Assembly: GCA_036378995.1 (NCBI GenBank)
Contig: DASUVJ010000055.1
Coordinates: forward strand, 1 to 9,402
Length of the DNA: 9,402 nt
Direction: 5' to 3'
DNA from: DASUVJ01 sp036378995
Lineage (GTDB): Bacteria > Patescibacteriota > Saccharimonadia > Saccharimonadales > Saccharimonadaceae
The position numbers and the translations under genes were made by a program. This document shows positions 1 to 6,356 of the stretch, in pieces (within the stretch, counting starts at the first letter, position 1; the number at the start of each line of letters is the position of its first letter). The notes under the pieces are model-generated. The model made no database searches. It was not told the origin of the DNA and saw nothing but the letters and a program-made list of their open reading frames with translations.

Positions 1-1
1 C

Positions 2-28
2 ACCTACGAGGCCTGGCGAGTCGACTGA
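2..28 (+). CDS. Possible C-terminal tail of a truncated upstream gene
   Basis: Reading from base 2 gives eight residues (TYEAWRVD) and a TGA stop at 26-28. A terminator-like hairpin follows at 54-93, as expected after a gene end, and the GC-rich codons match the gene at 227-553. The piece is too short to identify, and a chance open frame is quite possible. Confidence 0.25.
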   Translation, partial: TYEAWRVD

Positions 29-53
29 CCCGTCCGGCCGCATCACGGGAACT

Positions 54-105
54 CCGGGAAGGACGCGCTGCGATCAGCGGCGCGGCCTCCCGGTCTTTCC
101 TTTTC
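54..105 (+). terminator. GC-rich hairpin followed by pyrimidine/T tract
   Basis: CCGGG at 54-58 and CCTCCCGG at 86-93 form the base of an imperfect stem. GCGCTG and the CAGCGGCGC region form its upper part. The T-rich tract TCTTTCCTTTTC at 94-105 follows. This looks like an intrinsic terminator for the gene that may end at 28, placed just before the promoter at 124. The T tract is broken by C residues, so efficiency is uncertain. Confidence 0.5.
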
Positions 106-123
106 AAGAGCTTAGGCGTATCA

Positions 124-152
124 TTGACTTTATGCTTATAATATTATATTAT
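124..152 (+). promoter_or_regulatory. AT-rich sigma-70-type promoter of the 227-553 gene
   Basis: TTGACT at 124-129 resembles the -35 consensus. TATTAT at 147-152 serves as a -10 with exactly 17 bases between. Several other TATAAT-like hexamers lie in the same AT run (137-158), so the precise -10 is uncertain. Transcription would start near 159, giving a leader of about 65 bases. The extreme AT content stands out between GC-rich flanks. Confidence 0.65.
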
Positions 153-165
153 GATAATAGTGCCC

Positions 166-194
166 CGGTGTTGTCGAGCGACATGCTCACACCG
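166..194 (+). promoter_or_regulatory. Leader palindrome downstream of the promoter (operator or 5'-UTR hairpin)
   Basis: CGGTGT at 166-171 is repeated inverted as ACACCG at 189-194. Inside lies the near-perfect palindrome TGTCGAGCGACA at 172-183. The element lies just downstream of the expected transcription start and ends before the ribosome binding site AAGGGG (211-216). It could be a repressor operator or a leader hairpin. No known binding-site family is recognised. Confidence 0.45.
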
Positions 195-226
195 AGACAC
201 TACCCACCGAAAGGGGTTTTGAGAAC

Positions 227-553
227 ATGAGCCGTCACGCTGTGACTGACGAGGAGCCCGTGATCCTGGATGATCTGGGTGATCGCACCGAAGCTCACGC
301 CGGCAGGATCATCTTCGTCCGCCGGGAGCTGGACGCCGTCGAGGCGGCCTGCAACGAGCGTCCGGTCAGCAAGATCGACATGGTCACGCTGCCCGAAGAG
401 CTGGTGGAGGAGCTGAAGCGCGACGGCAAGGTCGGCGACAGCTTCAGCGTCTTCGACGCCACCCGAGCCGTCCACTACCTGGCCGTCCAGGGTCGGATCA
501 CCCTCCCCAACAAGGGGAACGGGCAGCTCGGTCGCCACTTCGACGACGACTGA
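227..553 (+). CDS. Small GC-rich orphan protein of unknown function (108 aa)
   Basis: I do not recognise this protein. It is 108 residues, acidic, with no membrane segment, no signal peptide and one cysteine. It has a run of aspartates at the C-terminus and a charged helical-looking stretch around residues 56-70 (LPEELVEELKRDGK). The start is supported by AAGGGG at 211-216, ten bases before the ATG, and by the promoter at 124-152. About 94 of 108 codons end in G or C (hand count). The mid-GC genes to the right use third positions much more evenly. It uses a TGA stop, unlike the other complete genes here. It is flanked by a terminator on each side, so it looks like a single-gene transcription unit. 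Transfer from a high-GC organism, a phage or plasmid cargo gene, or an assembly join could all explain it. An antisense frame over the same bases is judged a GC-driven shadow. Confidence 0.65.
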   Translation: MSRHAVTDEEPVILDDLGDRTEAHAGRIIFVRRELDAVEAACNERPVSKIDMVTLPEELVEELKRDGKVGDSFSVFDATRAVHYLAVQGRITLPNKGNGQLGRHFDDD

Positions 554-566
554 TCCGCGACTTCGC

Positions 567-628
567 GGTGGCGGGCGTCGGGGACCACCCGTTCGCCCGC
601 CACCTGCGGGAAGTCCCTTTCGGTTTTT
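567..628 (+). terminator. Hairpin after the orphan gene, with T run
   Basis: GGTGGCGGGCG at 567-577 and CGCCCGCCACC at 594-604 are perfect 11-bp inverted repeats with a 16-base loop. The structure starts 13 bases after the TGA stop. A T run (TTTTT, 624-628) follows about 20 bases later, after a second small GGGA/TCCC element. The distance to the T run is long for a classic intrinsic terminator, but position and stem strength favour a 3'-end role. Confidence 0.5.
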
Positions 629-638
629 CCCTGAATGT

Positions 639-669
639 AAAACAGCCCGCTTTTATGCGGGCTGTTTTT
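639..669 (-). terminator. Strong bidirectional intrinsic terminator
   Basis: AAAACAGCCCGC at 639-650 and GCGGGCTGTTTT at 657-668 form a perfect 12-bp stem with a six-base loop. T runs flank it on both strands, so it can stop transcription from either side. The response regulator stop codon (668-670) lies in its outer edge. It is the boundary between the GC-rich block and the mid-GC genes. Confidence 0.85.
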
Positions 670-1066
670 AGTTGGCTTCGGTCGGTGTTTTTGTGTCGAG
701 TTTGGCGATGATATCCAGGAGTTTACGCGGCGTAATCTCGGCCTTAATAAGATATGCGTCGGCGTTATGCTGCATGGCCATGCGGGATTCTTCGTCTTGG
801 TCGAAGTTCGTCATGACGATAACGCGGGAATGCGGAATAAGATCTTCTTCGGATCCTCGCAGTGCTTCAAGGATTTCGCTGCCACGACGCTCTGGGAGCA
901 TAATATCGAGGAGGATGAGGTCGTACGGCTTATTGCGAGCAGCCACCAGGCCGTCATTGCCGTCTACCATCCAGTCGACATCATAGCCGGCTTTTTGCAG
1001 GCTACGGACATACATTTCTCCGATAAAACGATCGTCTTCGATACATAGAATTGATTTTATGGCCAT
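668..1066 (-). CDS. Single-domain (CheY-like) response regulator
   Basis: This 132-residue protein is a stand-alone receiver domain. The acidic pair is E10-D11-D12, the phosphoacceptor is D54 (in LILLDIMLP), the switch threonine is T86 (VIVMTN) and the conserved lysine is K108. There is no DNA-binding or enzymatic output domain, so it probably acts by protein contact or as a phosphate relay, not directly as a transcription factor. The start has a GAGGG ribosome binding site inside the end of the kinase gene, and only 4 bases separate the two genes. It is therefore almost certainly the partner of that kinase. The stop codon merges with the terminator at 639-669, so this is the last gene of the operon. 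The family call is very secure. The output target is unknown. Confidence 0.93.
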   Translation of the reverse strand: MAIKSILCIEDDRFIGEMYVRSLQKAGYDVDWMVDGNDGLVAARNKPYDLILLDIMLPERRGSEILEALRGSEEDLIPHSRVIVMTNFDQDEESRMAMQHNADAYLIKAEITPRKLLDIIAKLDTKTPTEAN

Positions 1067-1070
1067 AGTT

Positions 1071-2606
1071 TTACCCTCTGTACATTGCGTGGTTCTTAAT
1101 CCAGCCTTCTCCGTGTTCGATCAGGCCTTCGTTGCTATTATCGTGCTCGCGGAGTTTATCTGCAACAGTCGCGTATATCGGCAGGCGGAACTCGAAGGTC
1201 GAACCTTTGCCTTCTTGGCTGCGAACGCTGATCGTACCGCCATGTGATTCGACAATCGCCTTTGAGATATAAAGGCCGATGCCGGTTCCCGCTACCGTCT
1301 CGCGTGAGCGGTGTGAGCGGTAGAATTTATGAAACAAGTTGCTGACAACGCTGGATGGCATGCCGATGCCGTGATCCTCTACGCTGACACGAACGAAGTC
1401 GCCATCTGCTGCTGCAGTCACGTTCACGATGCCGCCTTCGTTGCTGTATTTTATCGCGTTATCGATTAAATTGCCAAGTACCTCACTGATGCTGCCTCGA
1501 TCGGCTGCGATTGTCGGCAGGTTATCTGGGAATTCCACGGCAAGCAGACGATTTTGGCTGACAGCACGCAGTTGCATGTCGTCGCCGATTGTGTCGTAAA
1601 TAGACGTAATGGAGTCTTCGTTCAGGTGAATTTTAAGGTGCCGGCGGTCGTAGCGTGAGGCGTTGAGGATGTTATTGACGTAGCTTGAAAGCCTATTGGC
1701 CGAAACGACGAGACGTTTCAATAATTCTGATTGGTCATCCTGCAAAACGGGCTCAAGCTCGTCACTAAGGACATCCAGATAGCCGCGGATAACGGTAATC
1801 GGGCCGCGGAGCTCATGAGCGGCGAAGGCGATAAAATCGAGGCTGTCGTCTTCGGGCTGGTATTCTTCTGTGCGCTCTAAGAGCGTGATGATGACTTCGG
1901 CTTCGCTTCCCTTTTGGTATGAAGCGGTGATGTCGTAAATTTTGCGGTCTTCTTCGCCTGGCAGCTTATTAGCGACGCGGCGCCAGCTGTGTTCGGCATG
2001 AACGGCGTGCTCATCGCATTCATCGAGCCAGTCGTTTAGTGTCATGTCGTCGTCAAATAACAGATCTAGTATTGTTTCGCCGCTGTTATTGTGGTGAATG
2101 GGAGCAGCTTTACTGGCAAAAACAACCTTGCGGTCGCCGTCGAGCATGACGATTGCGGCTGAAGTATGATCAAGCGCCTGAGAAACATTTACTCCTTGCT
2201 TTGTCGTCGGTACTTTAACCGATTCTTTCTCTTGGGCGGCAAGCTCGTAGATGGTCTGGAGTACCGGTTTAAACCCGTCGCGTTCAAAGTGCTTAGCGTT
2301 CGGGTTTGGTGGTTTGGCAATGTTAGGCTCGCCGGACACGTGCGTGACGGCACTCATCAGATCCTTAAGAGGCATTGTCAGTTGGTTTAAAAGGATGATA
2401 TTAAGACCGATCGAGGCAACGAGCACTGCAAACAGAGTAATCCAAAATGACGGTGTCGGAATAATGACACCTCCGGCAAGCAGCGCACAGCCAATAGCAA
2501 GTGTGGCGATCACCTGCATAACGACCGTCAGCGCGACGGCCTTTTTATGGTAACGCGGCCAATAGTCGCGCACCATTTGCGGCTGTGAGGACTTTTTTAC
2601 TGCCAC
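1071..2606 (-). CDS. Membrane sensor histidine kinase (PAS-like, HisKA, HATPase)
   Basis: A GTG at 2606 is preferred as start, giving 511 residues. AAGGGAA lies seven bases upstream, and this start overlaps the DUF3048 gene end by only 10 bases. An ATG at 2645 would overlap more and an ATG at 2576 has no ribosome site. Two membrane helices at about 23-46 and 53-75 are joined by a very short loop, so there is no extracytoplasmic sensor domain. A PAS-like region spans about 143-245. The HisKA dimerisation helix carries H264 in FAAHELRGP. The ATPase domain shows an N box (GNLIDNAIKY, about 378-387), a G1 box (DHGIGMP, 411-417) and a G2 box (GTGIGLYI, 440-447). All catalytic motifs are intact, so it should autophosphorylate and pass phosphate to the adjacent receiver. 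Its input is probably sensed in the membrane, through the PAS region, or through a partner such as the upstream DUF3048 protein (inference). Confidence 0.92.
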   Translation of the reverse strand: MAVKKSSQPQMVRDYWPRYHKKAVALTVVMQVIATLAIGCALLAGGVIIPTPSFWITLFAVLVASIGLNIILLNQLTMPLKDLMSAVTHVSGEPNIAKPPNPNAKHFERDGFKPVLQTIYELAAQEKESVKVPTTKQGVNVSQALDHTSAAIVMLDGDRKVVFASKAAPIHHNNSGETILDLLFDDDMTLNDWLDECDEHAVHAEHSWRRVANKLPGEEDRKIYDITASYQKGSEAEVIITLLERTEEYQPEDDSLDFIAFAAHELRGPITVIRGYLDVLSDELEPVLQDDQSELLKRLVVSANRLSSYVNNILNASRYDRRHLKIHLNEDSITSIYDTIGDDMQLRAVSQNRLLAVEFPDNLPTIAADRGSISEVLGNLIDNAIKYSNEGGIVNVTAAADGDFVRVSVEDHGIGMPSSVVSNLFHKFYRSHRSRETVAGTGIGLYISKAIVESHGGTISVRSQEGKGSTFEFRLPIYATVADKLREHDNSNEGLIEHGEGWIKNHAMYRG

Positions 2607-3688
2607 GAGACACTTCCCTTGCCGTTGGGGATGGCACCGATCCATGTCTGCCCGCGAACAAGCGGCACATCTTTACCTTCGGCATCGGTGAACGTAATTT
2701 GGGCCTGGCGAGAAGGCTTGTGCCACGTGACCTCTTGAGCGACTCCATTTTGGAAGATGGTCGCTTTGCCGCTGCCAGTGGTTTGAATGGACTCGCGGTA
2801 GCCGTCTTCAAGTACGCTTATTTCATCAACATTGAGTGCTATGACGACACTAGGAGTGATTTGTCCCTTCTCGCGGTCCATGTGCGGTGCGCCACCAAGA
2901 GAACGCAAATAGGTGTTAGTGGCTTTGTCGTAAGTATATGCCGTGTTGTAGGTTGGCCCACTGAAGTTCATCGCAATCGATGTCGCGGTCGGTGCCTCGC
3001 TTGGTTTGCCGTCTACGCGTGGAAAGCCCGTGAAGGTCGACTCGGTGAATCCTTTAGCCTGGTTGAGCGCGTCAAGTCGTTCGAAGTTGGTATATACGTT
3101 ATGCGGAGCATAACGATCACTGGCGCGCCAATAGGTCGCGGCATTAAAGAACTGGTCGATATCGCGGTAATTGCCGTTTCGTACTTCGGCAAGAGCGGCA
3201 GCGCTTCCCCCGATATGTGCGACTGATGCATTGTACGGCGCCAGCCAGTCGACATAATACATCCGGAGGCTGCGCACAGGTCCGATGAGATCTGGCTTTT
3301 GCTGCTGGTAAAGCGCCAAAAAGCGCGTAATGCCACCCTCGGCAATGGCTTCGTAGACGATACCTGCATCTTTTAGCCCTGACTGCGGCCGCGCCGATGG
3401 GCTGTTCTCTATCATGATAGCAGTAACCGCCTGCTTGGTCGCGGCTTCATCAGCTACTTTGTCACCCGTGAGCGGCGAATAATAAATGATCGGTTTTGGT
3501 TTTGGCTGCGACGGGATAATAGCGACCGGCTTTGATTCTGGTGGTTTTTGAGACAAAATGGCATAGGTTATGCCGCCGGCGATGAGCAGGAGTAAAACGA
3601 CACCGATTGCGATCGATGCTTTTTTGTGCGTGACGATCCAGTTGCGAATGCGTGCGAAAAAGCGAGGTTTTTGTGTTTCGTTTAACAT
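2597..3688 (-). CDS. DUF3048 (YerB-like) membrane-anchored extracytoplasmic protein
   Basis: This 363-residue protein has a basic cytoplasmic N-terminus, a membrane helix at about 24-46, a proline/lysine-rich linker (47-67) and a large extracytoplasmic region. Hallmarks of the DUF3048 family are visible: SPLTG (71-75), ENSPSARPQSG (94-104), EGGITRF (117-123) and GPVRSLR (136-142). A second, C-terminal DUF3048 domain covers about 250-360. The family includes Bacillus YerB, which is a lipoprotein; here a helix anchor replaces the lipobox. Its biochemical function is not established, and I do not assign one. The gene starts with an ATG that has no Shine-Dalgarno, 10 bases after a TGGTATAAT promoter, so its mRNA should be nearly leaderless. 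It is first in a unit with the kinase and regulator, which suggests a role in envelope signalling. Confidence 0.88.
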   Translation of the reverse strand: MLNETQKPRFFARIRNWIVTHKKASIAIGVVLLLLIAGGITYAILSQKPPESKPVAIIPSQPKPKPIIYYSPLTGDKVADEAATKQAVTAIMIENSPSARPQSGLKDAGIVYEAIAEGGITRFLALYQQQKPDLIGPVRSLRMYYVDWLAPYNASVAHIGGSAAALAEVRNGNYRDIDQFFNAATYWRASDRYAPHNVYTNFERLDALNQAKGFTESTFTGFPRVDGKPSEAPTATSIAMNFSGPTYNTAYTYDKATNTYLRSLGGAPHMDREKGQITPSVVIALNVDEISVLEDGYRESIQTTGSGKATIFQNGVAQEVTWHKPSRQAQITFTDAEGKDVPLVRGQTWIGAIPNGKGSVSWQ

Positions 3689-3698
3689 GCTTACGGCT

Positions 3699-3707
3699 AT
3701 TATACCA
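3699..3707 (-). promoter_or_regulatory. Extended -10 promoter of the DUF3048 gene, near-leaderless
   Basis: On the minus strand TGGTATAAT occupies 3707-3699, a perfect TGnTATAAT box. Ten bases separate it from the ATG at 3688. A start site six to eight bases downstream would leave a leader of about 2-4 bases. No convincing -35 is seen at 16-18 bases, as is usual for extended -10 promoters. It lies in the 38-base gap after gltX, so this operon can be expressed independently of gltX. Confidence 0.75.
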
Positions 3708-3726
3708 GAAAGCGAGCGCTGATAAA

Positions 3727-5166
3727 CTAGGCGCTGGTCGCGGTTTCGATGGCTTTTTCGATGCGTTGAATGGCAGCTTCTTTGCCAAGTGCTGCGAGGG
3801 TTTCGTTGAGTGCGGGGCTGAACGGAGCCCAGCTAACGGCAAGACGGATCATGCTAAATAGGACACCTGGTTTTTGACCGGTTGTCTCGAGGAGCTCATT
3901 AAGCGTTTGTTGCAGAGATTCCGGATCAAATTCACTCTGCTGTAATGCGGCCGATGCTTGGGTGAGCATATCGGTGAGATCGGCACGGTGAAGCTTTTTG
4001 AGTTGTTTGTTGTCGTCGACCATTGCCCAGTCCGGGACGGGATGAATAAAGAAGTACTCAGTCATCATCGGCAGGTCTTTGAGTGTTTTTAGGCGGTCTT
4101 GTACGAGGCGCAAGACTTCTTTTTTCTCAGCTTCCGTTGCAGACCCTGCGCTGGCTGGCCAAAAGTCGGCAGCACGAGTAGAAAGATCGTCGAGATCGAG
4201 CCGGCGAATCCATTGACCGTTAAGCCACAGCAGACGTTGTTCGTCAAAACGGGCGCCGCTTCGCTGTACGCGGTCGAGGCTAAACTTTTCGATCAGCTCT
4301 TCGCGGCTGAATACTTCTTGCTCGGTGCCATCATTCCAGCCCATGCTGGCGATGAAGTTCACGAGCGCTTCTGGCAAGAAACCGTCAGCCAAGTAGTCGA
4401 GGACATCCTTTGCGCCGTCGCGCTTACTGAGTTTTTTGTTGCCGGATTCAGCGAGAATATGCGGCATGGTTGCGAAAATCGGGTGTTCAAGACCGAGTGC
4501 CTCATAGAGGTTGAGGTAATTCGGCTGGCTTGAGATGAACTCTTGGCCGCGAATAACGTGAGTGATTTCCATCTCGGCGTCATCGACGATGTGGGCGAAA
4601 TTATATGTCGGGAAGCCGTCGGATTTGATCAGAATGAAATCATCAATAACCTCTGGTCCGGTCGACAGGTCGCCCATTACCTCGTCGTGCCACTGGTATG
4701 GCTTAGGGTCGCTCTTAAAGCGGAGCGGCATCGTACCGTCCCATGCAGGTGGATTCTCTGGGCGGTGGTTTCGGTACAGGAATGCTCGTTTTTCGGCTTT
4801 TGCCTGCTCGCGGAATGCCTGGATTTCTTCTGGGGTGTATGGATCGGCGTAAGCACGGCCGGCATCGATTAATTTTTGCGCCCAGATTTTGTAGCTTTCA
4901 AGACGGTCGCTCTGGCGGTATGGGCCGTATGGACCTTCAACATCAGGACCTTCATCGTAGATGATACCAAGAGATTTAAGGCTGCGCATCAGGTGTTCTG
5001 CGGAGCCTTCCACTTCCCGTTTCTGGTCGGTGTCTTCAAGGCGAAGAACAAATTTACCATCTTGCTGGCGCGCGAGGAGCCAGGCAAAAAGTGCGGTACG
5101 GATACCGCCGACATGAAGATAGCCGGTTGGGCTTGGAGCAAAACGGGTACGTGTGATATTAGGCAT
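3727..5166 (-). CDS. gltX: Glutamyl-tRNA synthetase (GluRS)
   Basis: This cytoplasmic class I aminoacyl-tRNA synthetase charges tRNA-Glu with glutamate using ATP. At 479 residues it has normal bacterial length. The N-terminal Rossmann domain begins with TRFAPSPTG and the HIGH-type motif is HVGG (18-21). RLEDTD at 42-47 and the KMSKS equivalent KLSKR at 245-249 are intact. The anticodon-binding helical region fills the C-terminal third. The usual cysteine zinc ligands around residues 105-130 are absent; the stretch reads ADPYTPEE. The zinc-binding insertion is therefore degenerate, as in several bacterial GluRS. Whether it also charges tRNA-Gln for the GatCAB route cannot be decided from this window. 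The ATG has no Shine-Dalgarno and lies 7 bases from a TGTTATAAT box within a perfect palindrome. It is the only evident housekeeping protein among envelope genes here. Confidence 0.97.
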   Translation of the reverse strand: MPNITRTRFAPSPTGYLHVGGIRTALFAWLLARQQDGKFVLRLEDTDQKREVEGSAEHLMRSLKSLGIIYDEGPDVEGPYGPYRQSDRLESYKIWAQKLIDAGRAYADPYTPEEIQAFREQAKAEKRAFLYRNHRPENPPAWDGTMPLRFKSDPKPYQWHDEVMGDLSTGPEVIDDFILIKSDGFPTYNFAHIVDDAEMEITHVIRGQEFISSQPNYLNLYEALGLEHPIFATMPHILAESGNKKLSKRDGAKDVLDYLADGFLPEALVNFIASMGWNDGTEQEVFSREELIEKFSLDRVQRSGARFDEQRLLWLNGQWIRRLDLDDLSTRAADFWPASAGSATEAEKKEVLRLVQDRLKTLKDLPMMTEYFFIHPVPDWAMVDDNKQLKKLHRADLTDMLTQASAALQQSEFDPESLQQTLNELLETTGQKPGVLFSMIRLAVSWAPFSPALNETLAALGKEAAIQRIEKAIETATSA

Positions 5167-5185
5167 ATCTGTTATTATAACAGAT
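5167..5185 (-). promoter_or_regulatory. gltX extended -10 promoter inside a perfect 19-bp palindrome
   Basis: ATCTGTTAT (5167-5175) and ATAACAGAT (5177-5185) are perfect 9-bp inverted arms around one base. The minus strand carries TGTTATAAT at 5182-5174, and the palindrome abuts the gltX ATG. The box ends 7 bases before the ATG, which puts the transcription start at or next to the first coding base. A dimeric regulator bound here would cover the -10 directly. In a read-through transcript from the upstream gene the arms would form a hairpin at the start codon. No -35 is visible. Confidence 0.7.
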
Positions 5186-5198
5186 TTTAAGGGGTGGG

Positions 5199-6212
5199 CT
5201 ACATGCTTGTAGCGATGCCGCGGATCTGGCTGCTCGAAAGTGGTGCGTCGCCATCGATCGTGTAGAGAATGCCGTTATTTACCCATGCGGCGTCGCCATC
5301 AAGAGCATAGATAGTCAGGCCGTTTTCGGTGTATTGGGTGGCATTTTCACCCCATTTGGTTTTAACGTAGTTCTCTTTTAGTGCGCTTGAATCCCAGTCG
5401 GTTTTTGTTTGGGTGATAGCGAAGTTCTGGGGACCTGCGTTTGCGGCGAATTTCATGCTGACTTCTCCCTGGTCGTAGGCGACAGGGCCATTAAGACTGT
5501 AGCCGTCAGGACGGTATGAGGGATAACTGGCATCGATACCCGCCTGTGCTGCCGCGACGCGTACAGAAAGGTTCGGCATGTTTAGGTAGGTAAAATAGCC
5601 ACCTAGGAGAAGAAGCGCCAGGCTTGCTGATGCGATACTGAGGATTCGTGACGTTTTACGCCCGCCCTTTACTTTGTGCTCTTTGTGAGCGTTCTTTTGG
5701 TGGCTTGGTGCCTCGTTGAGCGCTTTGGCTACGGCTTCCTGCTTAATAACATGTGACGGTTTCGGAGCGGCTTTTGCTGGCTGGTGCTGTGAGCGCATAT
5801 GAGGAGCCGGAGCGACGACCGACTGCTTCTGAGGGGCTTTCTGGCTCATCTGCTGATGAGCTTTTTGGACCATCGGATGAGCTGTCGGACCGATGTCGGA
5901 CATAACACGACCACGCTTTATGTTGCCTGTAGGATGAGGGGCGAACTTAGTGATCGCAGGGCTTTTTTGAACAGGCTTATGAGGAGCGGTTGCTGTTTGA
6001 GGCTGCGTTTGAGTTTGGCTTGCGATCTTTTTGACGACGCGACGGTTAAGCGTATGAGATTTTTGGGTACGGGAATGAATGTCGTGGGAATGGTGAGATT
6101 TAGGTTTGTCAAAAGATGAAGACGGCGATGTCACCCGGGCGTCGCCTTCGACCGGCAGTCCGGTGTGAGCGTCGTATGTCGTTCCGTTAATGGTGATTGT
6201 TTTTTGACTCAT
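5199..6212 (-). CDS. Membrane protein with long disordered tail and DUF4367-like extracytoplasmic domain
   Basis: This is a 337-residue protein. Residues 1-24 hold a small block (TITINGTTYDAHTGLPVEG). Residues 25-188 are low-complexity, rich in Q, H, K, P, A and S, strongly basic and probably disordered in the cytoplasm. A membrane helix at about 189-209 follows KGGRKTSR. The C-terminal 125 residues resemble DUF4367: a YPSYRPDGYSL opening, an FAITQTKTDWDSS strand region, then NGLTIYAL, AAWVNNGILYTIDG and a closing SSSQIRGIATSM helix. Such domains occur on cell-surface or anti-sigma-like membrane proteins. Their function is not firmly known. The start has AGGAG five bases before the ATG. The stop is 32 bases from gltX with no terminator between, so read-through into gltX is possible. 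The histidine/glutamine-rich tail has no recognisable partner motif. Confidence 0.82.
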   Translation of the reverse strand: MSQKTITINGTTYDAHTGLPVEGDARVTSPSSSFDKPKSHHSHDIHSRTQKSHTLNRRVVKKIASQTQTQPQTATAPHKPVQKSPAITKFAPHPTGNIKRGRVMSDIGPTAHPMVQKAHQQMSQKAPQKQSVVAPAPHMRSQHQPAKAAPKPSHVIKQEAVAKALNEAPSHQKNAHKEHKVKGGRKTSRILSIASASLALLLLGGYFTYLNMPNLSVRVAAAQAGIDASYPSYRPDGYSLNGPVAYDQGEVSMKFAANAGPQNFAITQTKTDWDSSALKENYVKTKWGENATQYTENGLTIYALDGDAAWVNNGILYTIDGDAPLSSSQIRGIATSM

Positions 6213-6259
6213 TGTTTCTCCTGCCCTACTTTGCCATAGATCTATGTTTCTACCCGTTT

Positions 6260-6268
6260 TTTATAGCA
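6260..6268 (-). promoter_or_regulatory. Candidate extended -10 promoter for the DUF4367-like gene
   Basis: On the minus strand TGCTATAAA reads 6268-6260, close to TGnTATAAT. It would give a leader of about 40 bases before the ATG at 6212, with the AGGAG ribosome site at 6222-6218. A second minus-strand TATAAT at 6295-6290 lies within the imperfect palindrome CCTATTATAGTAGG (6287-6300) and is an alternative. Neither has a good -35. Confidence 0.45.
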
Positions 6269-6338
6269 TGCTTATGGCTTTCGTTACCTATTATAGTAGG
6301 AAAAGCCGGGCAAATATGCAAGCGTTTGACGGTAAAGT

Positions 6339-6347
6339 TGGTATAAT
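6339..6347 (+). promoter_or_regulatory. Extended -10 promoter of the PEGA gene, near-leaderless
   Basis: TGGTATAAT at 6339-6347 is a perfect extended -10. Only nine bases lie before the ATG at 6357, and there is no Shine-Dalgarno. Transcription starting six to eight bases downstream leaves 1-3 leader bases. The layout matches the DUF3048 and gltX promoters. Confidence 0.75.
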
Positions 6348-6356
6348 AAAAACAAG

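Noticed and set aside
200..538. Minus-strand open frame of 112 codons opposite the orphan gene
   Set aside because: It mirrors a GC-rich coding strand. The plus frame has a promoter, a ribosome site and strong third-position GC bias, and the minus frame has no such support.
2607..2645. Upstream ATG start for the histidine kinase
   Set aside because: It would lengthen the overlap with DUF3048 to 49 bases and add a non-conserved-looking N-terminus. The GTG at 2606 has AAGGGAA at good spacing.
2585..3226. Plus-strand open frame of 213 codons
   Set aside because: It lies entirely opposite the DUF3048 and kinase genes, whose family motifs are clear. No ribosome site or recognisable domain was seen.
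4099..4533. Plus-strand open frame of 144 codons opposite gltX
   Set aside because: It is antisense to a well-conserved synthetase region, so it is a shadow frame.
6326..6347. TTGACG as -35 for the PEGA gene promoter
   Set aside because: Only 10 bases separate it from TATAAT, too short for a sigma-70 promoter. The TGn extension explains the site better.
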